A stretch of 37,144 nt of DNA from Aquabacterium sp. A7-Y (GCF_026153205.1 NZ_JAPFBW010000050.1:1-37144); one strand, 5' to 3'; shown: positions 8,781 through 16,996, counted from the first letter of the stretch. The notes: generated by a model not told the origin, from the letters alone. A program made the numbers and translations.

Positions 8781-9509
8781 ATGGCCCACGAGCATCCCGA
8801 CCCCCGCCTTGCCGCCGACGAGACTGACGCCGTGCGCGAGCGTTATGCACGCCGCATCCCACAGGACCCGCGCTACAGCCTGCTGAACCCGGCTGCGCTG
8901 CTGCCGGCCCAGGAGCGCCAGCGCGCCATCGCGCGGCTGTTCGCCCGGCTCGGCTGGCAGGACCTGGAGCAGCGCCACATGCTGGAGGTCGGCTGCGGCG
9001 CCGGCGGCAACCTGCTGGAACTGCTGCGGCTGGGCTGCGCGCCGGAGCGGCTGCAGGGCGTCGAGCTGCTGGAAGCCCGCGCTGCCGAGGCGCGCCGTGT
9101 GCTGCCGGCTGCGCTGCAGGTGCACTGCGGCGACGCGCTGGCCTTGGGCGAGCGGGTGGCGGCCGGCAGCCAGGACGTGGTCTACCAGGCGACGGTCTTT
9201 TCCTCGCTGCTGGACGACAGTTTCCAGGCGCAGCTGGCGCAGGCGATGTGGCGCTGGGTGCGCCCGGGCGGGGGCGTGCTCTGGTACGACTTCACCTGGG
9301 ACAACCCGCGCAACCCCGATGTGCGCGGCGTCGGCGTCGCCAGGCTGCGCCAGTTGTTTCCCGAGGGGCGGGCGAGTGTGCAGCGCATCACATTGGCACC
9401 GCCCCTGGCCCGTGCGCTGGTGCGCCTGCACCCCGGCCTCTACGCCGTTTTCAACACCCTGCCGTGGCTGCGCACCCATGTGCTGGCCTGGATCGAAAAA
9501 CGTCCCTGA
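8781..9509 (+). CDS. Class I SAM-dependent methyltransferase
   Basis: A 242-residue methyltransferase. Motif I is [15 protein letters not shown] (about residues 66-80), with [18 protein letters not shown] as the acidic ribose-binding strand. [18 protein letters not shown] and [26 protein letters not shown] follow, as in O-methyltransferases acting on sugars or small molecules. In this cluster a sugar O-methyl decoration of the glycan is the natural inference. ATG 8781 is used; an in-frame TTG at 8754 overlapping the GT2 stop would add nine residues. The stop overlaps the next ATG by one base (TGATG, 9507-9511). Confidence 0.85.
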   Translation: MAHEHPDPRLAADETDAVRERYARRIPQDPRYSLLNPAALLPAQERQRAIARLFARLGWQDLEQRHMLEVGCGAGGNLLELLRLGCAPERLQGVELLEARAAEARRVLPAALQVHCGDALALGERVAAGSQDVVYQATVFSSLLDDSFQAQLAQAMWRWVRPGGGVLWYDFTWDNPRNPDVRGVGVARLRQLFPEGRASVQRITLAPPLARALVRLHPGLYAVFNTLPWLRTHVLAWIEKRP

Positions 9510-10684
9510 TGAACTCCGACACCTCCCTGCCTTTCCTGCCCTTCGCGCTGCCCGAGATCGGCGAGGAAGAAATCGCCGAAGTCGTGGACACGCTGCGCTC
9601 CGGCTGGATCACCACCGGGCCCAAGGCCAAACGTTTCGAGGCCGCCTTCGTCGACTTTCTCGGCGGCGCAGCGACCGGGCTGGAAGGGATCGCGATCAAC
9701 TCGGCGACGGCCGGCCTGCACCTGGCGCTCGAAGCGCTGGGCATCGGCCCGGGCGACGAAGTGATCACCACCACCTACACCTTCACGGCCACCGCCGAGG
9801 TGGTGCGCTACCTCGGCGCCGACGTGGTGCTGGTGGACATCGACCCCGCGACGCTGAACATCGACCCCCGGGCGGTCGAGGCGGCCATCACGCCGCGCAC
9901 CCGGGCCATCGTTCCGGTGCACTACGCGGGGCTCGCAGCCGACATGACGGCCTTGCTCGCGCTGGCGCGCCGCCACGGGCTCAGGGTGGTGGAGGACGCG
10001 GCGCATGCGCTGCCGACCACGCTGCAGGGGCAGCTGGTGGGCACGCTCGGATCGGACGCCACCGTCTTCAGCTTCTACGCCAACAAGACCATCACCACCG
10101 GCGAGGGCGGCATGCTGGTGACGCGCGATCCCGAACTCGCGCAACGCGCCCGCGTGATGCGCCTGCACGGCATGAACCGCGATGCCTTCGACCGCTTCAC
10201 CGCCAAGGTGCCGAGCTGGTACTACGAGATCGTCGCGCCGGGATTCAAGTACAACCTGACCGACATCGCCGCCGCGCTCGGGCTGCACCAGCTGCAGCGC
10301 GCCGAGGGCTTCCAACGCCGCCGCACCGAGATCGCGCGGCGCTACCGCGAAGCCTTCGCCGACCTGCCGCTGCTGCTGCCGCCCGAGCCCGCAGCTGGCG
10401 ACCTGCATGCCTGGCACCTCTACGTGGTGCGGCTGGCCGACGGCGCGCCCGTGTCGCGCGATGCCATGATCGAGCAGCTCTTCGAGGCCGGCATCGGCTG
10501 CAGCGTGCACTACATCCCGCTGCATCTGCACCCCTACTGGCGCGACCGCTACGATCTCAAGCCCGAGCAGTTCCCGCACAGCCAGCGCGCCTACGAGCGT
10601 TCGCTGAGCCTGCCGCTCTACACCCGCATGTGCGACGCCGACGTGGAGCGGGTGGTGCAGGCAGTGCGGCGCATCCTGGGTTGA
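9509..10684 (+). CDS. DegT/DnrJ/EryC1/StrS aminotransferase
   Basis: A 391-residue PLP-dependent sugar aminotransferase. The family start ([29 protein letters not shown]) and [24 protein letters not shown] are clear. VEDAAHA carries the PLP-pyridine Asp163, and [16 protein letters not shown] carries the Schiff-base Lys193. C-terminal substrate-loop motifs ([43 protein letters not shown]) are intact. Such enzymes aminate 4-keto (or 3-keto) nucleotide sugars. The dehydratase at 11304 could supply a UDP-4-keto-6-deoxy-HexNAc, so a PglE-like step toward a bacillosamine-type sugar is plausible but inferred. Translation is linked to the methyltransferase by a one-base overlap. Confidence 0.93.
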   Translation: MNSDTSLPFLPFALPEIGEEEIAEVVDTLRSGWITTGPKAKRFEAAFVDFLGGAATGLEGIAINSATAGLHLALEALGIGPGDEVITTTYTFTATAEVVRYLGADVVLVDIDPATLNIDPRAVEAAITPRTRAIVPVHYAGLAADMTALLALARRHGLRVVEDAAHALPTTLQGQLVGTLGSDATVFSFYANKTITTGEGGMLVTRDPELAQRARVMRLHGMNRDAFDRFTAKVPSWYYEIVAPGFKYNLTDIAAALGLHQLQRAEGFQRRRTEIARRYREAFADLPLLLPPEPAAGDLHAWHLYVVRLADGAPVSRDAMIEQLFEAGIGCSVHYIPLHLHPYWRDRYDLKPEQFPHSQRAYERSLSLPLYTRMCDADVERVVQAVRRILG

Positions 10685-10695
10685 GCCGCTCGGCG

Positions 10696-11292
10696 ATGGG
10701 CAAGCGCCTGTTTGATCTGGTCGCCTCCGGCCTGGGACTGCTGCTGCTGGCACCGCTGCTGGCGGTGATCGCGCTGGCGATCAAGCTCGACTCCCCGGGG
10801 CCGGTGCTGTTCCGGCAGGAGAGGGTGGGGCGCCACGGCCGGCCCTTTCGCATCCGCAAGTTCCGCACCATGCGGCATGCGCCGGCCGGCGGCGGCTTGC
10901 TGATCACGGTCGGTGCCGACCCGCGCATCACCCGGGTGGGCGCCTTCCTGCGCAGCACCAAGCTCGACGAACTGCCCCAGCTCCTGGACGTGCTGTGTGG
11001 CACCATGAGCCTGGTGGGGCCACGCCCCGAGGTGCCGCGTTATCTGCCGCACTATCCGCCGGCGGTGCGCGAGAAGGTGCTGTCGGTGCGCCCGGGCATC
11101 ACCGACATCGCCTCCATCGAATACCGTCGCGAGAGCGAGCTGCTGGCCGCCGCCGCCGATCCCGAACGCGCCTATGTCGAGGAAGTGCTGCCGGCCAAGC
11201 TGCGCTACGCGCTGCAGTATGTGGACAACGCCAGCTTCTGGGGCGATCTGCGCCTGCTGGCACGTACGCTGCACGCCATCGTGACCCGTTGA
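10696..11292 (+). CDS. Initiating phosphosugar transferase (PglC/WcaJ C-domain type)
   Basis: A 198-residue monotopic polyprenol-phosphate phosphosugar transferase, which starts glycan assembly by moving a sugar-1-phosphate onto undecaprenyl phosphate. One N-terminal hydrophobic re-entrant segment (LFDLVASGLGLLLLAPLLAVIALAIKLDSPGPVLF) leads into RQERVGRHGRPFRIRKFRTM. ITRVGAFLRSTKLDELPQLLDVL and MSLVGPRPEVP, hallmarks of this family, follow. The size equals the small PglC class rather than the long WbaP/WcaJ proteins with extra helices. ATG 10696 is used; TTG 10681, overlapping the previous stop, is an in-frame alternative. Confidence 0.93.
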   Translation: MGKRLFDLVASGLGLLLLAPLLAVIALAIKLDSPGPVLFRQERVGRHGRPFRIRKFRTMRHAPAGGGLLITVGADPRITRVGAFLRSTKLDELPQLLDVLCGTMSLVGPRPEVPRYLPHYPPAVREKVLSVRPGITDIASIEYRRESELLAAAADPERAYVEEVLPAKLRYALQYVDNASFWGDLRLLARTLHAIVTR

Positions 11293-11303
11293 AGCGATTT
11301 TTC

Positions 11304-13187
11304 ATGATCTGGCACCACCTCGACGCCTTCCTCACCCGTGCACGCGCCCACCGGCGGCCTTTGTCTCTGCTGGCCGACGGCCTCGTGATCGCGCTGTGCT
11401 GGAACATCACCTATTTGTTCCGGCTCGGCTTCGACCGCTGGTTCAGCGCCCGTCCCGGCTACGACGGCTGGGTGATGCTGGGCCTGGTGGCGCTCTACCT
11501 GGTCGTGTTCTGGCTCGCCGGCGTGCCACGCGGCCTGTGGCGCTTCGCGGGTTTCGGTGACGTCAAGCGGCTCACGCTGGCCTGTGCCGGCGCCGGCCTG
11601 CTTGGCGCCGTGGTGGTGCTGATGGCGCAGCTCAACGAGGTGCCGCGCGCGGTGCTGGCCCTGCACCCGGTGGTCAGCCTGATGGCGCTGTGCGTGGTGC
11701 GCATTGGCTATCGCATGGGCTACGAGCAGCTGCGCGCGCGGCTGGCAGGCCACAGCGAGGCGAGTCGCCGCGCGCTGGTGCTTGGCGCGGGCGAGGCGGC
11801 GCGGCTGCTGCTGGCGGGCATCCAGCATCAGGGCTACGTCGTCGTCGGTCTGCTCGATGACGACGCCGCCAAGCAACACGCCCGCATCGGCGGCGTGCCG
11901 GTGCTGGGGCCGCTGGAGCAGCTCGCGCGCCACGTCGAGCAGCAGCAGATCAGCCACCTCATCGTCGCGATGCCCTCGCTGCCGCCGGCCGGCCGGCGCC
12001 GCATCATCGAGACCGCGGCGGCCACCGGTCTGCCGGTGCTGACCGTGCCCTCGGCGGAGGAGCTGCGCGAAGGCTCGCAGGTCAGCCGGGTGCGCGAAAT
12101 CGAGCCCGACGACCTGCTCGGTCGCGAGCCGGTGCGGCTCGACGAGGCCGGCATCTCCGACTGCCTGAACGGCAAGACCGTGCTGATCACCGGCGCGGGC
12201 GGCAGCATTGGCGCCGAGCTGTGCCGCCAGGTGGCGCGCTACGGGCCGAGCCGGCTGGTGCTCTACGAGCTGAGCGAATTCGCGCTCTACTCCATCGAGC
12301 AGGAGTTGAGCGAGCAGTTCCCGCACATCTCGCTGCTGCGCCTGATCGGCGACGTGAAGAACCTGGCCCATCTGCGCCACACCTTCGGGAGCTGTCGTCC
12401 CCAGGTGATCTTCCATGCGGCGGCCTACAAACACGTCCCGCTGATGGAGCAGGACAACGCCTGGGCCGCCCTGCACAACAACACCCTCGGCACCTGGCTG
12501 GCCGCCACCGCGGCCGCCGAGGCCGGGGTCGAGCGTTTTGTGCTCATCTCGACCGACAAGGCGGTCAACCCCACCAACGTGATGGGCGCCACCAAGCGGG
12601 CTGCCGAGATGGTGATCTCCCACCTCGCGACCCAGGGCCATGCGACGCGCTTCATGGCGGTTCGCTTCGGCAACGTGCTGGGCTCCAGCGGCAGCGTGAT
12701 CCCCAAATTCAAGGAGCAGATCGCGCGCGGCGGACCGGTGACCGTGACCCATCCGGAGATCACGCGCTATTTCATGACCATCCCCGAGGCGGCGCGCCTG
12801 GTGATCCAGGCCGCCGCGATGGGGGACACCGGCCAGGTGTATGTGCTGGACATGGGCGAGCCGGTGCGCATCGCCGAGCTGGCGCGCGACCTGATCCGCC
12901 TGTCGGGCCACACGCTGGAGGAGATCCCGGTCGCGTTCACCGGGCTGCGGCCCGGTGAGAAGCTCTACGAAGAGCTGCTCGCCGACGCCGACACCACCTT
13001 GCCGACGCCGATCGCCCGCCTGCGGGTGGCCCGGCTGCACCAGGACGAGCAGGCCGACTGGCTGCACCGCGCGCCCCAGGTACTGGCCCGGCTCGACGCC
13101 GCGCAGGGCGACGAGGCGGTCAAGGCCTGGCTCGCCGAGTGTGTGCCCGAGTATGCGCTGGCCACCGGGCGGGCCCGGCGCGCATGA
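11304..13187 (+). CDS. Nucleoside-diphosphate-sugar 4,6-dehydratase, WbpM/PglF/CapD family
   Basis: A 627-residue membrane protein. Four N-terminal transmembrane segments (about residues 20-130) precede a degenerate nucleotide-binding domain (ALVLGAGEAARLLL, then VVVGLLDDDAAKQHARIGGVPVLG). The catalytic SDR-type domain begins VLITGAGGSIGAELCRQ (297-303 is the NAD loop). VIFHAAAYKHVPLMEQ and the active site STDKAVNPTNVMGATKR follow. The SMK triad of this subfamily is visible as Ser416, Met427 and Lys431 instead of the classical Tyr. It should convert UDP-GlcNAc (or similar) to a 4-keto-6-deoxy intermediate. ATG 11304 is chosen; TTG 11289 is an in-frame alternative. It is the last gene of the cluster. 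Confidence 0.94.
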   Translation: MIWHHLDAFLTRARAHRRPLSLLADGLVIALCWNITYLFRLGFDRWFSARPGYDGWVMLGLVALYLVVFWLAGVPRGLWRFAGFGDVKRLTLACAGAGLLGAVVVLMAQLNEVPRAVLALHPVVSLMALCVVRIGYRMGYEQLRARLAGHSEASRRALVLGAGEAARLLLAGIQHQGYVVVGLLDDDAAKQHARIGGVPVLGPLEQLARHVEQQQISHLIVAMPSLPPAGRRRIIETAAATGLPVLTVPSAEELREGSQVSRVREIEPDDLLGREPVRLDEAGISDCLNGKTVLITGAGGSIGAELCRQVARYGPSRLVLYELSEFALYSIEQELSEQFPHISLLRLIGDVKNLAHLRHTFGSCRPQVIFHAAAYKHVPLMEQDNAWAALHNNTLGTWLAATAAAEAGVERFVLISTDKAVNPTNVMGATKRAAEMVISHLATQGHATRFMAVRFGNVLGSSGSVIPKFKEQIARGGPVTVTHPEITRYFMTIPEAARLVIQAAAMGDTGQVYVLDMGEPVRIAELARDLIRLSGHTLEEIPVAFTGLRPGEKLYEELLADADTTLPTPIARLRVARLHQDEQADWLHRAPQVLARLDAAQGDEAVKAWLAECVPEYALATGRARRA

Positions 13188-13237
13188 GGCGTCCAGTGTC
13201 AACCTCCTGCTTGCGCAGCACGGAGCTTAGCCAATGA
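13184..13237 (+). CDS. Mini-ORF (17 codons) ending RSTELSQ
   Basis: The ATG overlaps the dehydratase stop (ATGA, 13184-13187). The frame ends L-R-S-T-E-L-S-Q-stop, with the TGA (13235-13237) overlapping another ATG at 13234. That second ATG opens only nine codons (stop TAA 13261-13263). The arrangement copies that at 7658-7723. The serine codon differs (AGC here, TCC there) yet still encodes serine, which hints at, but does not prove, coding constraint. No function is known. Confidence 0.33.
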   Translation: MRRPVSTSCLRSTELSQ

Positions 13238-13239
13238 GC
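13212..13239 (+). repeat. Dispersed 28-nt RBS/start module, copy 2
   Basis: This copy matches 7698-7725 at 25 of 28 positions, including the ribosome-binding core CACGGAG and CCAATGAGC. Here the ATG at 13234 leads into only nine codons, so the module no longer, or never, served a full gene. It lies between the end of the glycan cluster and the RNA helicase gene. Confidence 0.7.
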
Positions 13240-13313
13240 GCCGGACACCCCGACGCGCCTTAAGCACCCGCTAAAAGTCAGGTCTCGGCAGGCTGGACGA
13301 TAATGTGCTACTT

Positions 13314-14771
13314 ATGACAGAAGCATCTGAGGCCCCCGTCCTGGGCGGCCAGTTCTCCTCCCTCCCTCTCGACCCGACGCTGCAGCGCGCCATCGTCGAT
13401 CAGGGCTACACCTCGATGACGCCGATTCAGGCGAAGGCCATCCCCATCGTGCTGGAGGGGCGCGACGTCATGGGCGCGGCCCAGACCGGCACCGGCAAGA
13501 CGGCCGCCTTCTCGCTGCCGCTGCTGCAGAAGATGCTCAAGCACGAGAACGGCAGCGCCTCGCCGGCCCGGCACCCGGTGCGCGCCCTGGTCCTCGCGCC
13601 GACGCGCGAGCTGGCCGACCAGGTGGCGGCCAATGTGAAGGCCTATGCCAAGCACACCCAGCTGCGCGTTGCGGTGGTCTTCGGCGGCATCGACATGACG
13701 CCACAGACCCAGGAGCTGCGCCGCGGCGTCGAGGTGCTGATCGCCACGCCGGGCCGCCTGCTGGACCACATCCAGGCCAAGAACTGCTCGCTGAGCCAGG
13801 TCGAGTACGTCGTGCTCGACGAGGCCGACCGCATGCTGGACATCGGCTTTCTGCCCGACCTGGAGCGCATCCTCAGCTTCCTGCCGAAGCAGCGCCAGAC
13901 CCTGTTGTTCTCGGCCACCTTCTCGCCGGAGATCAAGAAGCTGGCCCAGAGCTATCTGCAGGATCCGGTGCTGGTCGAAGTGGCGCGCCCCAACGCGACC
14001 GCGACCACGGTGGAGCAGCGCTTTTTCAGTGTCGAGGATGACGACAAGCGCCGTGCGGTGCGCCAGCTGCTGCGCGAGCGCTCGCTATCGCAGGCCATCG
14101 TCTTCGTGAATTCCAAGCTGGGCGCGGCCCGGCTGGCCCGTTCGCTGGAGCGCGACGGGCTGAAGACCGCGGCGCTGCACGGCGACAAGTCGCAGGACGA
14201 GCGTCTGAAGGCGCTCGACGCCTTCAAGCGCAACGAGGTCGAGCTGCTGGTCGCCACCGACGTGGCAGCGCGCGGCCTCGACATTGCGGACCTGCCGGCG
14301 GTGTTCAACTTCGACATCCCCTTCAACGCCGAGGATTACGTGCACCGCATCGGTCGCACCGGCCGGGCCGGTGCGTCGGGGCTGGCGGTGTCCTTCGTCT
14401 CGCGCAGCGACCAGCGCCTGGTTGCCGATATCGAGAAGCTGATCAAGAAAAAGATCGAGATCGAGGCACTGGAGCTGGAGGACGAACGTTCGCGCCGCCC
14501 GCCGCGCCGCAGCTACGAGGATGACGGGGAGCGTGTCTTCGAGCGTTCGACCCCGCGCCCGGGTCGCGGGCCGTCCAACTACAGCGCCACGCCGCCGGCT
14601 TCCAGCGATCCCTTCTTCAGCAAGCCCTACGAGGCCGACCCGGCTGCCGACCCCGGCTGGGAAAAGCAGGCGCCGGCTGCTGCGCCGGCGCTCGCGCGCA
14701 CCGCTTCGCCTTACATCAAGCCCAAGCGCAAGGTCGCGGCGCTGCTGGGCGGCGGGCCGAAAAAGCCCTGA
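13314..14771 (+). CDS. rhlE: DEAD-box ATP-dependent RNA helicase, RhlE type
   Basis: A 485-residue cytoplasmic RNA helicase with all DEAD-box motifs. These are the Q-motif region GYTSMTPIQAKAI (31-43), motif I AQTGTGKT (56-63), PTREL, TPGR, motif II DEAD (169-172), motif III SAT (200-202), VFVNSK, ARGLDIADL and motif VI HRIGRTGRAG. The C-terminal 110 residues are basic and low in complexity, as in RhlE enzymes, which unwind RNA in ribosome maturation and decay. ATG 13314 is chosen over the GTG at 13305. No Shine-Dalgarno is visible, and GATAAT (13299-13304) lies about 10 nt upstream, so the mRNA may be nearly leaderless. It is convergent with the RsmI-like gene. Confidence 0.93.
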   Translation: MTEASEAPVLGGQFSSLPLDPTLQRAIVDQGYTSMTPIQAKAIPIVLEGRDVMGAAQTGTGKTAAFSLPLLQKMLKHENGSASPARHPVRALVLAPTRELADQVAANVKAYAKHTQLRVAVVFGGIDMTPQTQELRRGVEVLIATPGRLLDHIQAKNCSLSQVEYVVLDEADRMLDIGFLPDLERILSFLPKQRQTLLFSATFSPEIKKLAQSYLQDPVLVEVARPNATATTVEQRFFSVEDDDKRRAVRQLLRERSLSQAIVFVNSKLGAARLARSLERDGLKTAALHGDKSQDERLKALDAFKRNEVELLVATDVAARGLDIADLPAVFNFDIPFNAEDYVHRIGRTGRAGASGLAVSFVSRSDQRLVADIEKLIKKKIEIEALELEDERSRRPPRRSYEDDGERVFERSTPRPGRGPSNYSATPPASSDPFFSKPYEADPAADPGWEKQAPAAAPALARTASPYIKPKRKVAALLGGGPKKP

Positions 14772-14799
14772 ATCCGGCGGCTCGGCCCGCCCCTCAGGG
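14766..14799. terminator. Compound hairpin spanning both convergent stop codons
   Basis: CCCTGA (14766-14771) pairs with TCAGGG (14794-14799), and inside it GGCGG (14776-14780) pairs with CCGCC (14787-14791). The outer arms contain the TGA of the helicase gene and the TGA of the minus-strand methyltransferase gene. No U-tract follows, so termination efficiency is uncertain. Confidence 0.4.
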
Positions 14800-15570
14800 G
14801 TTGTGAATCGCGAACACGGCCGGCACGTCGGCCGGTAGCTTGGCGTCGCCGTCCTGCTTCCAGCGCTGCACCGGCAGCGAGCGGTTCCAGCCGCCTTCCA
14901 AGGTCAACCCGCAGGCCACCGACAAACGTGTGGTCGGCTGCAAGTGGTCCAGCAAGGCGCCCATCAGGGCCGGGTTGCGGTAGGGCGTCTCTATCATCAT
15001 CTGAGTCTGGCCGGTGCGCCGTGCCAGTGTCTCCAGCTCCCGGATGCGGGTGGCACGTGCAACGTCCTCCACCGGCAGATAGCCGACGAAGGCGAAACTC
15101 TGCCCGTTCATGCCGCTGGCGGCCAGCGCCAGCAGCAGGGCCGAAGGGCCTACCAGGGGCAGCACCTGCAGGCCCAGTTCATGCGCCCGGCGGACCACCT
15201 CGGCGCCGGGGTCGGCGATCGCCGGCATGCCGGCCTCCGACACCAGACCCATGTCCCGGCCCTGGCGCGCCGCGTCGAGCAGGCGGTCCAGACCGGCGGG
15301 AGGCGCGGCAGTCCGCGCGCCACCTTTCGCGGGGCGTGGCAGCTCCTGGATCGCGATCTCCTGCAAGGGACGCGCAAGCGGCACGACGGCGTGCACACGC
15401 TTCAGGAAGGCCCGCGTGGTCCTGGCGTTCTCGGCGATCCAGTGCTCGAGCCGGGCGGCAGTCTGCAGGGTCTGCAGTGGCAGCACCTGCTGCAGCTCGG
15501 GCAGCGTCGCGCCGGCTGCGAGGGTGCCGAAGTCCAGCGGCGTCGGGACCAGGTAGAGGCGGCCGCTCAC
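14794..15570 (-). CDS. SAM-dependent methyltransferase, RsmI-related (tetrapyrrole methylase fold)
   Basis: A 258-residue protein of the TP-methylase/RsmI superfamily. Family marks are GRLYLVPTPLDFG at the N-terminus, MGLVSEAGMPAIADPGAEVVRRAHELGLQVLPLVGPSALLLALAASGMNGQSFAFVGYLP in the middle (the SAM-binding loops) and MMIETPYRNPALMGALL. True RsmI methylates C1402 of 16S rRNA on the ribose. This protein has a divergent N-terminal half (residues 25-105), so it may be a paralog with another target, and a gene symbol is withheld. Its GTG start overlaps the Maf stop as GTGA (15567-15570), so the two are one translationally coupled operon. Confidence 0.85.
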   Translation of the reverse strand: MSGRLYLVPTPLDFGTLAAGATLPELQQVLPLQTLQTAARLEHWIAENARTTRAFLKRVHAVVPLARPLQEIAIQELPRPAKGGARTAAPPAGLDRLLDAARQGRDMGLVSEAGMPAIADPGAEVVRRAHELGLQVLPLVGPSALLLALAASGMNGQSFAFVGYLPVEDVARATRIRELETLARRTGQTQMMIETPYRNPALMGALLDHLQPTTRLSVACGLTLEGGWNRSLPVQRWKQDGDAKLPADVPAVFAIHNP

Positions 15571-16214
15571 GACCTGGCTCCCTGCGCCGCGAGCGGGTCG
15601 ATCCCCGCGGCCCTCAACATGTCGCAGGTGCCGATCAAGGGCAGCCCGATGAGCGCCGTCGGATCGTCCGACTCGATCGCGCTCAGCAGCGCGATGCCAA
15701 GGCCTTCGGCCTTGGCGCTGCCCGCGCAGTCATAGGGCTGGTCGACACGCAGGTAGGCCTCGATCTCGGCGTCGGTCAGGGCGCGCACGCGCACCGTGGC
15801 TGGCACCGTGCGCTGCTGCTCGAAGCCGCCGGCCTGGCAGACCACCGCAACCGCGGTGTGGAACACGAGCGCCTGGCCGCTCATCGCCCGCAGCTGCTCG
15901 ACCGCGATGTCGTGCGTGCCGGGCTTGCCCAGCGGCCGGCCCCGCAGATCGGCGACCTGGTCGGAGCCGATCACCACGGCCTCGGGGTGGAGGGCGGCGA
16001 CCGCGCGCGCCTTCTCCAGCGCGAGACGCTGCGCCAGCGCGGCGGGTGTTTCACCGGGGCGCGGCGTTTCATCGACCTGTGGGGCGACCACCTCGAAGGG
16101 CAGGCCGAGGCGTTGCAGGAGTTCGCGCCGGTAACGTGAGGTCGATCCGAGGATCAGCGCTCGCGGTGCCAACGGAGTTGCCAAAGGGGAAGAGGAGGGG
16201 GCGTGCTCGGGCAT
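15567..16214 (-). CDS. Maf family nucleoside triphosphate pyrophosphatase, YceF type
   Basis: A 215-residue Maf protein, a house-cleaning pyrophosphatase. ALILGSTSRYRRELLQRLGLPF, VDETPRPGE, the active-site IGSDQV (84-87, with Asp85), GKPGTHDIAVEQLRAMSGQ, and CAGSAKAEGLGI with LIGLPLIGTCDMLR match the YceF branch. E. coli YceF prefers 7-methyl-GTP, whereas the YhdE branch acts on dTTP/UTP; the preference here is inferred from similarity. The start at 16214 (MPEHAPSSS) leaves a slightly long N-terminus; a start 66 nt further upstream would run into the yceD promoter. It diverges from yceD across 56 nt. Confidence 0.9.
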   Translation of the reverse strand: MPEHAPSSSPLATPLAPRALILGSTSRYRRELLQRLGLPFEVVAPQVDETPRPGETPAALAQRLALEKARAVAALHPEAVVIGSDQVADLRGRPLGKPGTHDIAVEQLRAMSGQALVFHTAVAVVCQAGGFEQQRTVPATVRVRALTDAEIEAYLRVDQPYDCAGSAKAEGLGIALLSAIESDDPTALIGLPLIGTCDMLRAAGIDPLAAQGARS

Positions 16215-16270
16215 GTCCGGATTGTCCTTCACGCGGAGTCTGCCGAGCAGCGCGCGGCTACACTGGCCGC

Positions 16271-16843
16271 ATGAAGGCAAGAGAGTTCAATCCGTTGCGC
16301 CTCGATGTCGGCGAGTTCGTGCGCGCCGAGGCCGAGTTGCAAGGCGAGTGGCCCTTGAGGGCCCTGCAGCGCCTCGCCGAGGAGGCGCACGAAGATGCCC
16401 CGGCCGGCGAGCAGCCGGTCCGCTGGTCGGTGGCCGGCCGGCTGGTGCCGCGTCGCGGCGGGGATCCCGAGCTGTGGATGCATCTGAAGGCCGACACCTC
16501 GATCTCGCTGGAGTGCCAGCGCTGCCTCCGGCCGGTCGAGGAACACCTGGGTGTGGAGCGCGACTTCCGCTTCGTGCCGGACGAGAAGGCCGCCGCGGAG
16601 ATCGACGCCGACAGCGAAGAGGACGTGCTCGCGCTGTCGCGCAGCCTGAACCTCCAGGACCTGGTCGAGGACGAGCTGATCCTGGCGTTGCCGCTGGTGC
16701 CGCGCCACGAGGTCTGCCCCGAGTCGCTGGCCGGTTCCGCCGGCGCTGCCGCGGTCGGGAGCGAGGCTTCTGAGGAGCCGGCCGGCGAACGCCGTAATCC
16801 TTTCGCGGTGCTCGCGCAGTTGAAGAAGGACAAGCTGTCCTGA
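16271..16843 (+). CDS. yceD: YceD family protein (DUF177)
   Basis: A 190-residue cytoplasmic protein of the DUF177 family, nearly always found just before rpmF and linked to 23S rRNA accumulation and ribosome assembly. Visible marks are LECQRCLRPVEEHLGVERDFRFV (Cys82 and Cys85), Cys149 in RHEVCPESL, and the usual end RNPFAVLAQLKKDKL. The ATG at 16271 has no Shine-Dalgarno. TACACT at 16259-16264 would place a transcription start at about the ATG itself, so a leaderless message is possible. It is followed after 165 nt by rpmF. Confidence 0.9.
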   Translation: MKAREFNPLRLDVGEFVRAEAELQGEWPLRALQRLAEEAHEDAPAGEQPVRWSVAGRLVPRRGGDPELWMHLKADTSISLECQRCLRPVEEHLGVERDFRFVPDEKAAAEIDADSEEDVLALSRSLNLQDLVEDELILALPLVPRHEVCPESLAGSAGAAAVGSEASEEPAGERRNPFAVLAQLKKDKLS

Positions 16844-16978
16844 AACCTTCGAACCTGCCGCTGCCGGGCCCTTTGACCGGGAGGGGCCGCCTGTCCCGAG
16901 AGGCCGTGGCGCGGCGTATTTCCGCCTTCCGGCCGGTCGGTCGCTCACTGCCCCTGGCGCAACCTGGCCAAGCGGTGC

Positions 16979-16996
16979 TAGAATCTCGGGTTTTCC
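16979..16996 (+). promoter_or_regulatory. Predicted rpmF promoter: extended -10 and initial transcribed region
   Basis: TGCTAGAAT (16976-16984) is an extended -10 (TGn plus TAGAAT). The following CTCGGGTTTTCC matches the segment downstream of the lysS -10 except for one missing base. The predicted start near 16991 gives a leader of about 18 nt ending in AAGGAG (16997-17002). The -35 is weak. Confidence 0.55.

Noticed and set aside
4612-13187. Glycan cluster as a recently acquired island
   Set aside because: GC content and codon use look like the flanks, and no integrase, IS element, tRNA or flanking direct repeats are visible.
11205-13202. 665-codon minus-strand open frame
   Set aside because: It is fully antisense to the dehydratase gene, whose motifs are intact; composition is His/Gln/Arg-rich.
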